From: Bactericera cockerelli | Lineage: Eukaryota > Arthropoda > Insecta > Hemiptera > Triozidae | Assembly: GCA_024516035.1 (NCBI GenBank) | Contig: CM044966.1 | Location: 17,229,391-17,293,390 of the forward strand | Direction of reading: 5' to 3' | DNA: 64,000 nt | Shown here: piece after piece, positions 1-10,647 of the stretch | Layout: the number at the start of each line of letters is the position of its first letter | Numbering within the stretch: the first letter of the stretch is position 1 | Position numbers and translations under genes: made by a program | Notes under the pieces: model-generated | The model's input: only the letters and a program-made list of their open reading frames with translations | Databases searched by the model: none | Told to the model about the DNA's origin: nothing

Positions 1-489
1 TTTGTTTCGAACAACTGAGAAACATGCATTGGTAGTCAAGCATATATTTATGTTAGGACATTTATTATAATATAAATTTACTACTTTTTCCCCCTTTTTT
101 TTGTGATATATTGTTTCCATTTTTTAATTGTTAAAATAATTATTTTTATTGTACCTACATATATCTGTTTATATCTAATAAAGTGTTTAATAATAATAAA
201 TAGGCATGGCAATACTCGCAGACGTGATCATACTTTAATTTTGGGCAAGCTATAACACAGACACAAACGTCTACAGTAACCGCCTTTCATGGCTGCGAAA
301 TAAAAAAAGCTGTGAAACGCTCATCTTAAAAAAAAAAAAAACAAAAAAAAAAAAAAAAATGCAATGTGTTGTGATATACAGGAAAGCACCTAGTTCTACT
401 AATAACTACAATTTTTAACTGACCTCAGTATAAGAAGAAATATTATTTTTCTTCTTAAATTTTTTACTTCTTTAAAGATAGGTGTTGCC
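1..489. other. AT-rich spacer with SINE-tail-like end
   Basis: No gene seen. Bases 150-205 resemble the 3' ends of SINEs elsewhere in the window (AATAAAGTG-like stretch, then a TAA run). Bases 241-330 are one copy of a dispersed repeat whose other copy is at 1789-1878 (shared blocks CGTCTACAGTA and GTGAAAC). Bases 329-359 are an A-run. Confidence 0.4.
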
Positions 490-565
490 GTAGATTTAGT
501 ATAGAGAGTTTGAGTAATTATTGTGATATCACAAAAGTGATTAACACAAATTAAAATGATAACTT
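490..565 (+). repeat. SINE-A fragment (3' half, no tRNA head)
   Basis: It matches the post-head body of the SINE-A copies at 7240, 9713, 61202 and 63735: GTAGATTTAGTA, then TTGTGATATCAC and GTGATTAACACAAATT. The tRNA-like head is missing, so this is a 5'-truncated or decayed copy. Confidence 0.6.
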
Positions 566-799
566 TTTTTAACTTTAACTACATTATTTTTTCTACATTA
601 TTTACGACTTGAGTTATTCTTCGAATTCGATGTCAACTATCATTTTGTAGTTTTTGAGAGTTAAAAAGAATGGCTTTCAAGGGTTAAAACGCTCCCATGC
701 TATTTCAAGTATTTCATTAATGGGTTGAAATTTTCAAAACTCAATTTGTCCCTTCGAAAATTAATACCTTTGACAACATCGCATTTTCAAAAACAAATT

Positions 800-1050
800 T
801 CTCCTCCCCACCGGTTTCTCCTTCGTCCCAGCCCCCCCTCCACCCTCCCTCCACCCCTCCCCCCTTTCCTTTATATTTCCCCTCCCCTCCCATCCTCTCC
901 TCCTCTTCCCCCTCTTCTTTATATTTACCCTCCTCCCTTCCTCCTATGCTTATCTTTCCCTCCCCTGTCCTTTCTTTCTCTTTCCCCTCCCATTCTCTCC
1001 TCCCCCTCTCATTTCTTCTCCTCATCTCCTCTTCTCCTCCTCCTCCTTTA
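800..1050. repeat. Pyrimidine-rich (C/T) low-complexity tract
   Basis: An irregular run of CCT, TCC and CTTT with very few purines. The open frames across it are Pro/Ser/Leu composition artefacts. No repeat unit of fixed length is visible. Confidence 0.8.
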
Positions 1051-1396
1051 TTCTGTTTTGAAAAAGCGTTTTAGAAATATAAATTTAAATAAAAAGGTCG
1101 AAGGAATTAGTCCCCAGGTTCGGGGAATTGGGGTTTTCGCCGTTTTATGAAAAGGGGCATTAGAGCATTTAGGTGAATTGCGAGGTCGATATAAAATGTT
1201 TTACAAAAAAAAAAAGGATTGGGGGATTGGGAGATGCGATGAGAAAAAGGGTTTTCGGTCCAAAGAGGTGGGAATTTTTGGTAGAGGGAGGGAGAAGGGA
1301 GAGACGAAAGAGAAAAGACATTGGTGGAAAATGTCCTAGGTATTATTTCCACCCTTCATTAAACTTTTTTTTCTTGTTTACGGGCAACCTAGATAT

Positions 1397-1580
1397 AAGT
1401 TGGGTGGAAGAGATTGCCATAGGCAATAACCCGCCCTTTAGTTAGGATATGTGTGTATATTTTGTTTGTTTTTTTTTTCTTGTTTATATTATTAATATTG
1501 TAAATTTTTATATTTTATTTTTACCATAATTTGTCTGTATATATGTATGTTCTACTAATAAAGAGTTTCTAAATAAATAA
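1397..1580 (+). repeat. SINE/LINE-derived 3' module D (hairpin module)
   Basis: It begins GGGTGGAAGAGATTGCC, then ATAGGCAATAACCCGCCC and TTTAGTTAGGA, followed by a T-rich ~120-bp stretch and a TAATAAAGAG...AAATAAATAAAT end. The inner TTGCC-ATA-GGCAA forms a stem-loop. The same module recurs at 6228, 7741, 16155, 16879, 24102, 54368 (minus) and 61939. It looks like the 3' part of a retroposed family; the element that moves it is not identified here. Confidence 0.65.
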
Positions 1581-1611
1581 ATAATTAAAAGAGAACGATT
1601 TGAAGGTCAAG

Positions 1612-1680
1612 AATACACGAACAGTGGTAAGATTCTCGCTTGCTATCCGGAAGGGTTCGAGCTCCCGCGCCGACAAAAAA
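1612..1680 (+). repeat. tRNA-like SINE head (unassigned family)
   Basis: A polymerase III A-box-like AGTGGTAAGATT is followed ~33 bp later by a B box, GGGTTCGAGCTCCC. It is not a functional tRNA: acceptor and D stems do not close. The following ~100 bp is unique within the window. Confidence 0.45.
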
Positions 1681-1879
1681 TTCTATATAAAAAAATTGGT
1701 TAAGAGTAATTGTAATGGATACCTTCTGGTGCGCTAGTGATGACCCAGCACCTAAATGGAAGAAAATATTGTGTCACTTCTCCTAAGGAATGGGCAAGCA
1801 ACAACACAGACCACAAGCGTCTACAGTAGCTTCGTCTACAGTGGCTACAAGAGAAATAAGAATGTGAAACACTCAAAAA

Positions 1880-2098
1880 TGATGTTATGAAATATGATAT
1901 CAGATAGGCAAATAAAGAAAAAAGAGGGACAGTCCTCTAGGAATAAAGATATTGAAAGAAGAGGAAAAGAGGGACAGAGAGAGAGAAGGAGAGAGAAATT
2001 AAAGGAAAAGGGGAAGAAAGTATAACAAAATTTGAAACATTTTGTGATAAACACTTTTTAGAAACTTGCCGGAAGGTATAAGAACAGGTACAAAAATG
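1880..2098. repeat. Purine-rich tract with recurrent flank motif
   Basis: A GA-rich tract is followed at 2024-2060 by ACAAAATTTGAAACATTTTG and TGATAAACACTTTT. That flank also follows GA tracts at 2717 and 3085, and in weaker form 37566, which suggests that the tract and flank travel as one unit. Confidence 0.5.
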
Positions 2099-2194
2099 TG
2101 AATGGATAAAGTGTGACAGGTATACGAAGTTGGGAATAATAGCTATGTATATGGAAAAGGATTCAGGTACATTGAAAAGAGATTAAGTCATAAA

Positions 2195-2800
2195 GTGTGT
2201 TAGAGTAAGAGAATAAGAGAGAAGAAAGGAAATTGTCAAAGAGAAAGAAAGGGTAAAATAAGAGTAGAGTAAGAAAAGAGAAATAAGAGATAAAATATAG
2301 AGAAATAAATAAAAAGAAAAAAATAGAGAAAAAGCGACAGCATAGATAGATTGAGAAATAATGAGAAAGAGAAAAAAAAATAAAAGAGAAAGCAGGAAGC
2401 ACACAGACAAAGTATAGAAATAAGAAAAGAGAAAGAAGCAAGGAGGAAGAGCACAAGACAAAGTATAGAATGAGAGGAGAGAAAGCAAGGAAGCACAAGA
2501 CAAAGTATAGAAATGAAGAGATGAGAGAAGAGAAAAAAAGGAAGCACACAGACAAAGTATAGAAATGAAGAGGATGAGAGAAAGAGAGAAAGAAGGAAGC
2601 ACACAGACAAAGTATAGAAATGAAGAGATGAGAGAAAGAGAAAGCAAGGAAGCACACAGACAAAGTATAGAAATGAAGAGTTGAGGAAAAAGGAAAAGGA
2701 AACTGTGGGTTAGAAATATTTGAAACTTTCTGAGATAAACACTTTTGGGTATACAGAAATATTATGAACATACATAAACACTTTAGGGTACATGGAATAG
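2195..2800. repeat. GA-rich minisatellite, 42-54 bp unit
   Basis: Six copies of GACAAAGTATAGAAAT occur at about 2405, 2457, 2499, 2551, 2605 and 2659, each embedded in GA-rich filler and usually preceded by GGAAGCACACA. The flank motif TTTGAAACTTTCTGAGATAA follows at 2717. The long minus-strand open frames here are composition artefacts. Confidence 0.75.
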
Positions 2801-2879
2801 GGATAGATATGTACATGGTACTACATTATGACAATAGGGATAGATATGTACATAATTATGTAAGTACATACATTATGAC

Positions 2880-3130
2880 ATATAAGAAGAAAGAGAAGGA
2901 AAGAGAGATAGGAAATATACATGATAAGAGAAGAGAGAAAAGAGAGCGAGTAAGTAGAGAGAGAGAGAGAGAGAAAGGAGAGAGAAAGAGAGAGGCAAAG
3001 GAAAGAAGGAGAAGAAAGAGGGAGGGAGAGAGAGACGTGAAGAGAGTGAGAAATATAGAATATCAGAGAAGAGTTAGGGAAACAAGATTTGAAACTTTTT
3101 GTGATAAACACTTTGGGGTAAACGGTACCA
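2880..3130. repeat. GA tract with flank motif
   Basis: GAGA-rich tract from 2880 to ~3075, then ACAAGATTTGAAACTTTTTG and TGATAAACACTTTGGGGTA. The flank is the best-preserved example of the motif seen at 2029 and 2717. Confidence 0.65.
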
Positions 3131-3464
3131 AACGTTAGTTCTCACATATTTTGCTTCTTTATATACATCTATCTATCTACATCTACTTTAGTATTACATA
3201 GTATAATGCGAAAATAGAGAAGGAATACCTAGTATAGAATACCTAGTACTAACTAAATAGAAAACTAGAATTATGTAAATAATAATGAGAATAAAAATTA
3301 CTAATGGTCACGCGATGTTAAATTGGTCAATCACTTCTCATAAATTTCTAATATTAGAAATAAAATATTTTACATTTATTAGCAAGTATTAAGAGAAGAG
3401 ACATCTCCCAACAAGTTATAAATTAGTCTAAGAGATTATTGTATGTAACTGAACTTATTGTAAA

Positions 3465-3655
3465 ATAGACTTGGATGGGTGACCATTCAAATTCTAATTC
3501 TCGTGACGCTGGCTTTTCCCGGCCCCACTCAGGCTGGGTGAGGTCAATGTGAGTAGCAGGTTTGTGAGTTTCCTGCGAATGGAGGGTAAAACCGCCGTCG
3601 TGATATGACCATGGCAGTTGAAAGCGACGTTAAAACCCCACTTAAAAAAAATAAA
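3465..3655 (+). repeat. 5S-rRNA-headed SINE, 5'-truncated
   Basis: It starts in the 5S box-C region (ACTTGGATGGGTGACC), passes through TTCTCGTGACGCTGGC and continues into the shared domain CAGGCTGGGTGAGG...GAATGGAGGGTAAAAC, then TGAAAGCGACGTTAAAACC and an A-rich tail. The 5' half of the 5S part is absent. It is the same family as the copies at 31975, 40018, 40594, 46058 and 63930. Confidence 0.8.
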
Positions 3656-4167
3656 AAATAAAGAAATATATTTAATCTAATGACTAGCGTAGAGTAACTA
3701 AGGGCCTTATTATTAAACAGGATTGTTAAATCCACGCCGAAGTATTCTTAAACAAGATTTTCCGCCACGAAGAAAATACACATCTATAGAGCCCAGCTTA
3801 GATATGACCTCTACAGAGTCTACAGCTGTTGTTGTCAAGGTGAAAGTTGAAAGATAGTGTCCACTAAGAGAAACAAATCCTGTTTCATAATTCGGCTCTA
3901 AGTGAGTATAACCATGATAATAATAGTTCCTTCTTAATTAAAAAAAAAAAAAATTAACGAATTTACAGTGTTTAGCCCATTTTTGTTACAATTTAAAAAA
4001 CGCCCGATTAGTTTGGTTTTTTAAGTTCCTCTGTATAAAGATTTATTTAGCATCACGCTGTATGAAAGGTGTGTTCAATTTAGTTAGAGTGGATGAAGTT
4101 TCAGAGGTGATTTAATATAATAATAATAATACAACAGCACACGATACGTGTTAGTCGAGAATTTGTT
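3656..4167. other. Spacer, nothing identified
   Basis: AT-rich sequence with an A-run near 3940. Bases 3880-3895 (TGTTTCATAATTCGGC) recur near 62060, so part of it is old repeat. No coding or RNA feature is supported. Confidence 0.4.
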
Positions 4168-5335
4168 GGGGATTATGAGAGAGAAAGAGAGAGAGAGAGG
4201 GAGAAAGGGAGGGAAGGAGAGAGAGAGAGAGAAGAGAAAGAGAAAAAAGAAAGAGAAAGAAAGAAAAAAAGAAAGAGAAAAGAGAAAAGAGAAAAGAGAA
4301 AAGAGAAAGAGAAAGGAAAAAAGATGAAGAAAAAAAAGAGAAACAGAAACAGAAACAAAAAAAAAGAAAGAGAAAGAGAAAGGAAAGAGAAACATAAAGA
4401 GAAAGACAAAGACGAGATAAGAAAATTCAAGGGAGGAATATAGAACATGAGAGAGAACCAGCAAGAAAAAGTGAGAGAAAATAAAAGAAAGTGATTGATA
4501 GGGAGACAAAAAGAGAATGATTACAAGAGAAGTAGAGTTAGATAAAAAAAAAGAGAGTAAGAAAAAGAAGTAGAGAGAGAGGGTGCGGCAAAAAATGAGT
4601 TAGAGTAGAAAGAGAAAGAGAGATAGAGAAAAAAAATAAAAGAAATATAGAGTTTAATAGGAAAGAAAAAGAGGATGTGAGAGAGAGAAATAGGAGAAGA
4701 GAAGGGAGGGAGAGAGAGACAAAGTCAGAAATAAAGGTAAAGAGAAAAAGAGAGAGAAGGAGAAAGAGAAACAGAGATAGAAAAGAAAGAAAGAAATATA
4801 GAGTTTAATAGGAAAGAAAAAGAGGATTAGAGAGAGAGAAATAAGAGGATAGAAGGGAGAAAGAGAGAGGAGGAGAGAAAAAAAAAAGAGGAGTAAATAA
4901 TAAAGTTAATAAAATATCAGAGCGGAGTGTGGTGTGTGGGAAAATGATGTTTTAATATTTTAGAAAGCTACTTTTCTCTCTCTCTCTATCTTGATCTCTC
5001 CTCTCATTCTCCTCTAATTCTCCTCTTCTCTCTCTCTCTCTCACTCTCTCCTCTCATTCTCCTCTTCTCTCTCTCTCTCTCTCTCTCACCCTCTCATTCT
5101 ACCCCTCTATTTCTTTACCCCCTCTCTTTCTCCTCTTCTCACTCTCACTCTTCCTCTCCCCTGTCTTATTCTACCTCTTTTCCCTCTCTTTCTTTCTCCA
5201 CCCCTCTCTCTCTCTTCCCCTCTATTTCTCTGTCCCCCTGTCTCTTTCCCTCCCTTCTCTCTCCCTTTTTACACATGATCTCCTTTCCTCCCTCTCTCTC
5301 CATCTCTTTTCATCACTCTCTCTCTCACTTCCTTC
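4168..5335. repeat. Paired GA tract (4168-4895) and CT tract (4972-5335)
   Basis: About 730 bp of GA-rich sequence is followed, after a ~77-bp AT-rich spacer, by ~360 bp of CT-rich sequence on the same strand. The two are imperfect complements and could fold as one large hairpin. Open frames in both are Ser/Leu/Phe or Arg/Glu/Lys artefacts. Confidence 0.8.
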
Positions 5336-5397
5336 CTGTGAAGTTATAAACTTTACTAATTTTATAAAAAGGTTCGTGATTCGATTGAGTCAGATAT

Positions 5398-5490
5398 AGT
5401 AAAAAGAGAGACAGAGATATGAAAGGAGAGATGAAGAAGAAAAGAGAGTGAGATATGAAAGGAGAGAAGAAGAGGAATAAGAATAAGAGC
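5398..5490. repeat. Short GA-rich tract
   Basis: It carries two copies of a block containing GATATGAAAGGAGAGA about 37 bp apart. Confidence 0.6.
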
Positions 5491-5642
5491 AAGTTACTGC
5501 TTCCCTATAAAAAATAAATAATGTAAACTGTCTTTAAACATGCTATCGAATTCAGCACCAAACAAATCCAAACATGCTATGTTCCTCTTATTGGAGTCTA
5601 ATGTAGTTATTATTTAGTTATTTACTAGGTATGCTATTACAT

Positions 5643-5800
5643 GATTAAATTTGTGTTAATCACAATCGTGTTATCACAACTACTCAAACTCGCTTTACTA
5701 AATTTCTGCTGAACTTGGGACTCGAACCACCGACCTCCAGTTACCTAAATGTACAGATGTACACCGCCTTCTCAATCAAGCTACTGAGGTGGGTAGCTTG
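5643..5800 (-). repeat. SINE-A copy
   Basis: The reverse complement reads a tRNA-like head (GTAGCTTGATTGAGAAGG, B box GGTTCGAGTCCC) and then the family body with TAGTAAAGCGAGTTTGAGTA and GATTAACACAAATT. The head carries an insertion near 5745-5760 relative to the copy at 61202. Confidence 0.75.
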
Positions 5801-5934
5801 ATTGATCATCCCTTTACTACGCCGAGGACAGCGAGATGGACGCAGTTTTTTATTTGTAAAAAATATATAAATAAATATCAAATAATAAATATCAATTAAA
5901 AAAACTTTCATTGTGCCATCTACGACAGCTAAAT

Positions 5935-6095
5935 AAAGTTAAGTGGCAGAGAATGCCTAGGGCATTAAAGGACAATTGTAAATTAAAATATATTTTTTTT
6001 CTTTCTATATTTTATTTTGTTCATATTGTTCAGTTCTTTTTTTCTGTTAATAATTTATTGTTGATTGTTTTGTATAAAAAAATAAAGTGTAAATA
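5935..6095 (+). repeat. Module D variant with compensated hairpin
   Basis: AAGTGGCAGAGAATGCC-TAG-GGCATT replaces the usual GATTGCC-ATA-GGCAA. It is followed by a T-rich stretch and AATAAAGTGTAAATAAATG. It is sister to the copy at 28535. Confidence 0.6.
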
Positions 6096-6119
6096 AATGT
6101 AAGGGGTTGTTGTTAATCT

Positions 6120-6175
6120 ACTTCTTCTCTGATTGAGCCTTTTCCCAATCCTACTTGGGGTCTCTTAGCCCGAAA
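6120..6175 (-). repeat. SINE-1 tail fragment
   Basis: CTTTTCCCAATCCTACTTGG then GGTC matches the 3' tail of SINE-1 as seen in reverse orientation at 51183. Only ~50 bp is preserved. Confidence 0.45.
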
Positions 6176-6227
6176 AAAATATATGAAATAGAAACAGGCG
6201 TTTGCATAGTGGGACTACCCGCAGATA

Positions 6228-6395
6228 ACTGTTGGGTGGAAGAGAATACCACAGGCAATAACCCCACCTTTTAGGTAGGACATTAGCTTTATTATCTTAT
6301 TTCTTCATTCGATCTATTTTCTTTTTCTTTATAACTTCATTGTATTGTTCTGTAAATATTGTAACCCTTAGTATTAAACTAATACTAAGGGTAAG
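6228..6395 (+). repeat. Module D copy
   Basis: GTTGGGTGGAAGAGAATACC then ACAGGCAATAACCCCACC and TTTTAGGTAGGACATTAG, with a T-rich 3' part and a TACTAAGGGTAAG end. Confidence 0.6.
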
Positions 6396-6551
6396 AAAAG
6401 AAAATACATTCCAAGTTCTCAATCAAAAAAAGCGATTCTTTTTTTAATGATCGCACATTAAAAAAAGGAAATATTTGGTTCAGAACGTGCCAAATTTTCC
6501 ACTTTAGGTTGGCTGGAGACCATCTATCCCCCAGCAGAGGTCAGACTGGTT

Positions 6552-6555
<4 letters not shown>

Positions 6556-6582
<27 letters not shown>

Positions 6583-6583
6583 A

Positions 6584-6654
<71 letters not shown>

Positions 6655-6656
6655 AG
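6556..6656. repeat. (CAA)n trinucleotide microsatellite
   Basis: About 100 bp of CAA repeats with two ATC interruptions. On the minus strand it yields Val/Cys/Leu runs that are not genes. Confidence 0.9.
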
Positions 6657-6796
6657 AAAGATAAAAAGTAAGGATCTCTGAATAAGGACAAAGTGTGAGT
6701 TGAAGAGGAACAGAGTTCTGAGAACATCTCTACTTTCAAAGGCCATGAAGTACGTTCTTGCAAACACAATTAAAAATAATAACATGATACCTACCT

Positions 6797-7225
6797 CTCT
6801 TTTTTCTCTATATCTCTTTTTTCTCTCTCTCTCTTTCTTTCTCTTCTTCTCTATTCTCTCTCCCTCCCTCTCTTCAGAATAGAGAGATAGAAAATGTCTT
6901 TCTATTACCCCATTCTTCTTTTCTGTCTCTCTATTCTCTCTCTCTCTCTCTTCTTCTCTGTGTCTCTATTTTCCCTCTCTCGCCCTCTTTTTTTCTCTCT
7001 CTTTCTCTCTTCTTCTCTGTGTCTCTATTTTCCCTCTCTCGCCCTCTTTTTTTCTCTCTCTTTCTCTCTTCTTCTCTGTGTCTCTATTCTCCCTCTCTCT
7101 CCCTCATTTCTTCTCTACGTCTCTATTCTCTCTCTCTCTCTCTTCTTCTCTACGTCTCTATTCTCCCTCTCTCACTCTCTCTTTTCTTTTTCTGCCTCTC
7201 TTTCTCTATTTCTTTTCTCTCTCTG
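6797..7225. repeat. CT-rich tract with ~62-bp internal repeats
   Basis: A unit containing TTCTCTGTGTCTCTATT and CGCCCTC recurs at about 6950, 7012 and 7074, then decays. The Ser/Leu open frames are artefacts. Confidence 0.75.
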
Positions 7226-7239
7226 GCAACCTCAGTAAC

Positions 7240-7375
7240 TCTGTAGCTTGATCACTAAGGCGGCCGACTTGAATCCTGAAGGTCGGTGGTTCAAGTCCCA
7301 AGTGAAGGAAACATTTAGTAAAGCGAGTTCGAGTAGTTGTGATATCACGATTGTGATGAACACAAATATGATAAC
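7240..7375 (+). repeat. SINE-A copy
   Basis: The tRNA-like head has TAGCTTGATCACTAAGGCGG and B box GGTTCAAGTCCC. The body has TAGTAAAGCGAGTTCGAGTA, GTTGTGATATCACGA and GATGAACACAAAT. The family consensus reads GTGATTAACACAAATT here, so this copy is mutated. Confidence 0.75.
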
Positions 7376-7423
7376 TTTCAACTTATTTTTGATAATGCAT
7401 CATATCTCCCGGTATTTTGTCTG

Positions 7424-7625
7424 TCCCGGTAGCTCAGTGGTAAAGGTTGTGAATCCAGAGATTCCAGAGGTCCCGGGTTCGAAACCTAGCCGGGACATGA
7501 TAAGTTATCCTCGCATTTGGGATTTTTACCACATAATAATACGTTTTGGGCTCACTGCTGAAATAATGGGACTTAATAGTCCTAATCGGGCAGTATAAAT
7601 AAGGCGATATTATTATTATTACTAT
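7424..7625 (+). repeat. SINE-E, near full length
   Basis: The head is tRNA-like, with a perfect 7-bp acceptor pairing (GTCCCGG at 7424, CCGGGAC at 7490), A box TAGCTCAGTGG and B box GGGTTCGAAACC. The D arm and anticodon arm do not fold properly, so it is a SINE head. The body runs to GGGACTTAATAGTCC and TATAAATAAGGCGATATT and ends in ATT repeats. The second copy is split across 16043-16760 (minus). Confidence 0.7.
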
Positions 7626-7740
7626 CTCCAACCAACTATCATAAATAATATCAATCTCTTAACGCTTACCCTGGTTGTTGACCACTCTATAACTACTTCA
7701 AATGTCCTCACGAGGCTGGGGTAAGCCCAGACATCCACCT

Positions 7741-8232
7741 AAAAGGTTGTGTGGAAGAGATTGCCATAGGCAATAACCCCGCCCTTTAGTCAGGACATCT
7801 GTATATCTTTGATCTATGTTCTCAGAAGTCACCGTGGCCGAGTGAGTTAGCGCGCTAGGAATTGCACGCACGTTGACCTGGGTTCGAATCCCAGCGGGGC
7901 AGGATTTTTTCTGCTTTGTTCTCGGGTGTTCGGGGTCCACTCATACCTCGTGAGGAAAAATGAGTAGCTGCGTTAATTTGAGCAGCGACCAGTGGCGGAA
8001 TTATAGGCAAAAATAAGATATTGGGATATGAAAAAGTAGAATTGCACTACCCACTAAAAATTGTGATATATTAACACAAATAAACACATTTTTACTATTC
8101 ATTTATTTATCTATGTTGTTTATCTTTCATTTTCTTGTTTATATTGTTCTAAATTTTGTATTCTAATTTTTATAATTACTTGATTGTACATAATGCCCTA
8201 CTATTATAGAGTTACATAATAATAATAATAAT
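7741..8232 (+). repeat. Module D copy split by SINE-B
   Basis: The module starts at 7741 (TGTGTGGAAGAGATTGCC, ATAGGCAATAACCCCGCCC). At ~7820 it breaks at CTATGTT and resumes near 8112 (CTATGTTGTTTATCTTTC), running to a TAATAATAATAATA end. The interruption is the SINE-B copy 7828-8095. Confidence 0.6.
7828..8095 (+). repeat. SINE-B copy
   Basis: The tRNA-like head runs GTCACCGTGGCCGAGTGAGT, then CGCGCTAGGAATTGCACGCA and B box GGGTTCGAATCCC. The body carries TCATACCTCGTGAGGAAAAA and GCAGCGACCAGTGGCGG. It matches the copies at 34440, 44724, 49357, 53482 and 57955 (minus). Confidence 0.75.
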
Positions 8233-8237
8233 AAAAG

Positions 8238-8316
8238 TACAGGGCCGAAAAAGTGTCGAACCCGGGTCACCTTGAGTGCAAGCTGAGTATGCTACCTCTA
8301 GGCCAATGTGACTACT
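8238..8316 (-). repeat. SINE-B-related tRNA-like head
   Basis: The reverse complement has TTGGCCTAGAGGTAGCATAC, then CTTGCACTCAAGGTGACCC and GGGTTCGACAC. It is a head without the usual body. Confidence 0.5.
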
Positions 8317-8380
8317 GACGCTCTACATTTAGGGCCGATTTAGAATTTGTATTAAATTAATTTTTTTTTATTAAAATAGC

Positions 8381-8580
8381 CTGGCTGAGGGACTATAAAC
8401 AGGGAGTAGACCAGCAGTCTGGCTGGGGGACTATAAACATGGAGTAGAACAACATTGGCTTGGTTCTGGGGCCCTTGTCAATTATTAACCTCCTTGTAAA
8501 GACAGTGGTAGAAGTGCCGAGTCATTCATCCACTGTCTGGCTACCATCGTTCACGATGACGCCACTCTATGATGATTAAA
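8381..8580. repeat. Dispersed repeat with 39-bp tandem duplication
   Basis: CTGGCTGAGGGACTATAAAC is repeated 39 bp later as CTGGCTGGGGGACTATAAAC. The segment AACCTCCTTGTAAAGACAGT (about 8499) occurs in reverse complement near 59260-59290, so it is an interspersed repeat. Confidence 0.55.
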
Positions 8581-8921
8581 ATTAACAAAGAATTAAAATT
8601 TACTTGAATGATGATGATGATAGTTCTTTTATTAATGAATCCTTTTGTTGTTGTTTTGCTTTGTTTTTTTCATTTTTTTATTATTTTTTTCATGCTGGAA
8701 CGAAACTTTTAATTGCTGTTCTATTTCTTGAAAACAAAATCATTTGAATAAAACAATTAATTTTTCATGAATCTCTAATTAGGGATTCATTGTTTTTTCT
8801 TGAATCCCTTTCAGACAGTGGCTTCAATTATGCAGAAGTTATTATTACATTCCAAAGATTTGTTCCGTCTTGTTCAGTACTTAAGTTATAATTATTCCAG
8901 TTTTTTATTATTATTACTTCC
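8581..8921. other. Spacer, nothing identified
   Basis: AT-rich, with GATGATGATGA near 8605 and T-runs. No gene or recognisable element. Confidence 0.4.
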
Positions 8922-9365
8922 GATGAATTTTTAATATTAGAAATCGGAAGTATTGTGAGCGTTTTTGAAGAAAAAAATATTGTTTTGCTCCCATTTCAAT
9001 TTTTTTATATTTCTGAACGTTTACAACCGATTTTGATGATTAATATTAGCGTATGCGTATTAGCGTTTTACATAGTACATTTTTATTTTTAAATAACTTT
9101 TGATTGAGCTATGATATTTAAGAAAAACCGAAATGTTCGACAAAAAAGTTAAAAGATAAGGTTCACGACTTGCCGATACAGGATTTTTTGTGAAATTTAG
9201 AATGAAGGAAAAAACGGTATTCTACCATTTTGTATAACAAATTTGAAGAGAATCGGTTGAGTATTTTTATAAATATGATTCAGTAACAAAAAAATCAGAT
9301 TTTAGCTATGATAAAAGTTGAAAATTTGATAACCATTCAAAAGGAAGTATAGTGTCCATAATTGA
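8922..9365 (+). mobile_element. Palindrome-tipped non-autonomous repeat (tip type 1)
   Basis: It starts with the near-palindrome ATTACTTCCGATGAATTTTT / AATATTAGAAATCGGAAGT followed by ATTGTGAGCG. The opposite end is probably GGAAGTATAGTGTCCATAAT (about 9342), which recurs near 50610. Other tips are at 26455, 49788, 55935 and, decayed, 3330. There is no coding sequence. The class of transposon is unknown. Confidence 0.5.
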
Positions 9366-9592
9366 TAAAGAATGAGAAGAGAGAGAGATAGATATAGAGA
9401 GATTCAGGGAAAATAAATGGAGGAAGAAGAAATAAAGAAAAAAAGGAGAGCCAGAGATATAGAGAAAGAGAAGAAGAAATAAACAAAAAAGGAGAGAGAG
9501 TGAGATAGAGAAAGAGGGAAATAAAATAAGAAAAAGAAGTGGAGGAAGAAGAAATAAAGAATAGAGAGAGAGACAGAGAGAGAGAGAGAACG
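9366..9592. repeat. GA-rich tract
   Basis: Two related ~60-bp blocks containing GGAGGAAGAAGAAATAAAGA occur within a GA background. Confidence 0.75.
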
Positions 9593-9712
9593 AGTTTTAA
9601 GTTTCTCAAAAACTTTTAATAGGTTTGAAGAGTACATGAACAAGCGAGCTTGAATAGAAACTACGCTTCGGTAGTCGAAGACATACAGGGTTAATTTTTT
9701 TTTATTTAATTT

Positions 9713-9832
9713 TGTTCATCACTTTCGTGATATCACAACTACTTTACTAAATCTACGCTGAAACCGGGACTTGAACCACCGACCTCCAGGTTACGAGTCC
9801 ACTGCCTTATCGATCAAGCTACTGAGGTCGGT
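9713..9832 (-). repeat. SINE-A copy
   Basis: The reverse complement has head GTAGCTTGATCGATAAGGCA, B box GGTTCAAGTCCCGG, then the body with GTTGTGATATCACGAAAGTG. It lies 65 bp before the LINE target site. Confidence 0.8.
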
Positions 9833-9909
9833 CATACAGGGTTAATATTGAAAATTGCAATTCTATGAAAACTGCACCCGAATTACGGCCGGAGGCATGG
9901 CCGTATGAT

Positions 9910-10647
9910 CCCCTACGAAGGGTATTCCATTGAGGACCAGTTGTTGAGTCTCTTCACTAGTTGAGCTCTCAAAGGACCAATATGGAATGCCTAGCAAGCG
10001 GCTCTGGTATTCGATGAGATGACACATCAGACCTAAGTAATATGCATGCTTACTTGTTTATGATGGGACATCGTATGTCTTTTACCAGGGCCAGGAGCAC
10101 TCCGGAGCGACCTTTATGTGAGGTGGGTCTTACTATTGCTGTGTATGATGGTCAGGTACACCAATATTCTTTGTTGGACCTGACCAGAGTACAGAACAGG
10201 TGGGACAAACCTTGCATAAATACTACCTCAAAGATGGGGTAGGGGTGGACACTGTGTCACGGACATGCATGAAACTGTGACACAGGCCAACGTCGCACGG
10301 GGGACGCCAGAGCCCTTCCTCTTCACTATGCTCTGGTTCTTTTCAAACTAGATGACACTCTTTCTTTTCCGTGCCATTTTTTCCTCTTTCTTTTTAGACC
10401 CTCTGGTCAAGCACTTCTACTTTCCAATCATTTCTAATGCCTCACAAGTATCTGGCAACAGATATACGGGACTTGGCGATCCCGGGGTCCTTTGAGCAAG
10501 CAACTGATGCAACTGGCTGGTCTTATTTTAAGACGTCCCAGCAAGTAGTGTACATGTCGAGAAGTACATGAAGCATCAGCTGCGGCCTGGCCGTAGGTTA
10601 AAAAGGCTAGGGGATGAAAACCCCGAACAACAAATCAAAAAAGTGAA
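9910..10647 (+). promoter_or_regulatory. LINE 5' UTR / presumed internal promoter
   Basis: This is the non-coding leader of the LINE, starting CCCCTACGAAGGGTATTCC directly after the TSD. Full-length LINEs of this type usually carry an internal polymerase II promoter near the first base. No motif here is clear enough to name, and the short open frames inside have no recognisable product. Confidence 0.5.

Noticed and set aside
7424..7497. Possible functional tRNA gene
   Set aside because: The acceptor stem is perfect and the B box good, but the D arm and anticodon arm do not fold and the same head recurs with a SINE body at 16757 (minus).
10042..10242. Separate small gene in the LINE leader
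   Set aside because: A 66-codon frame inside the LINE 5' UTR with no recognisable product; chance is likely.
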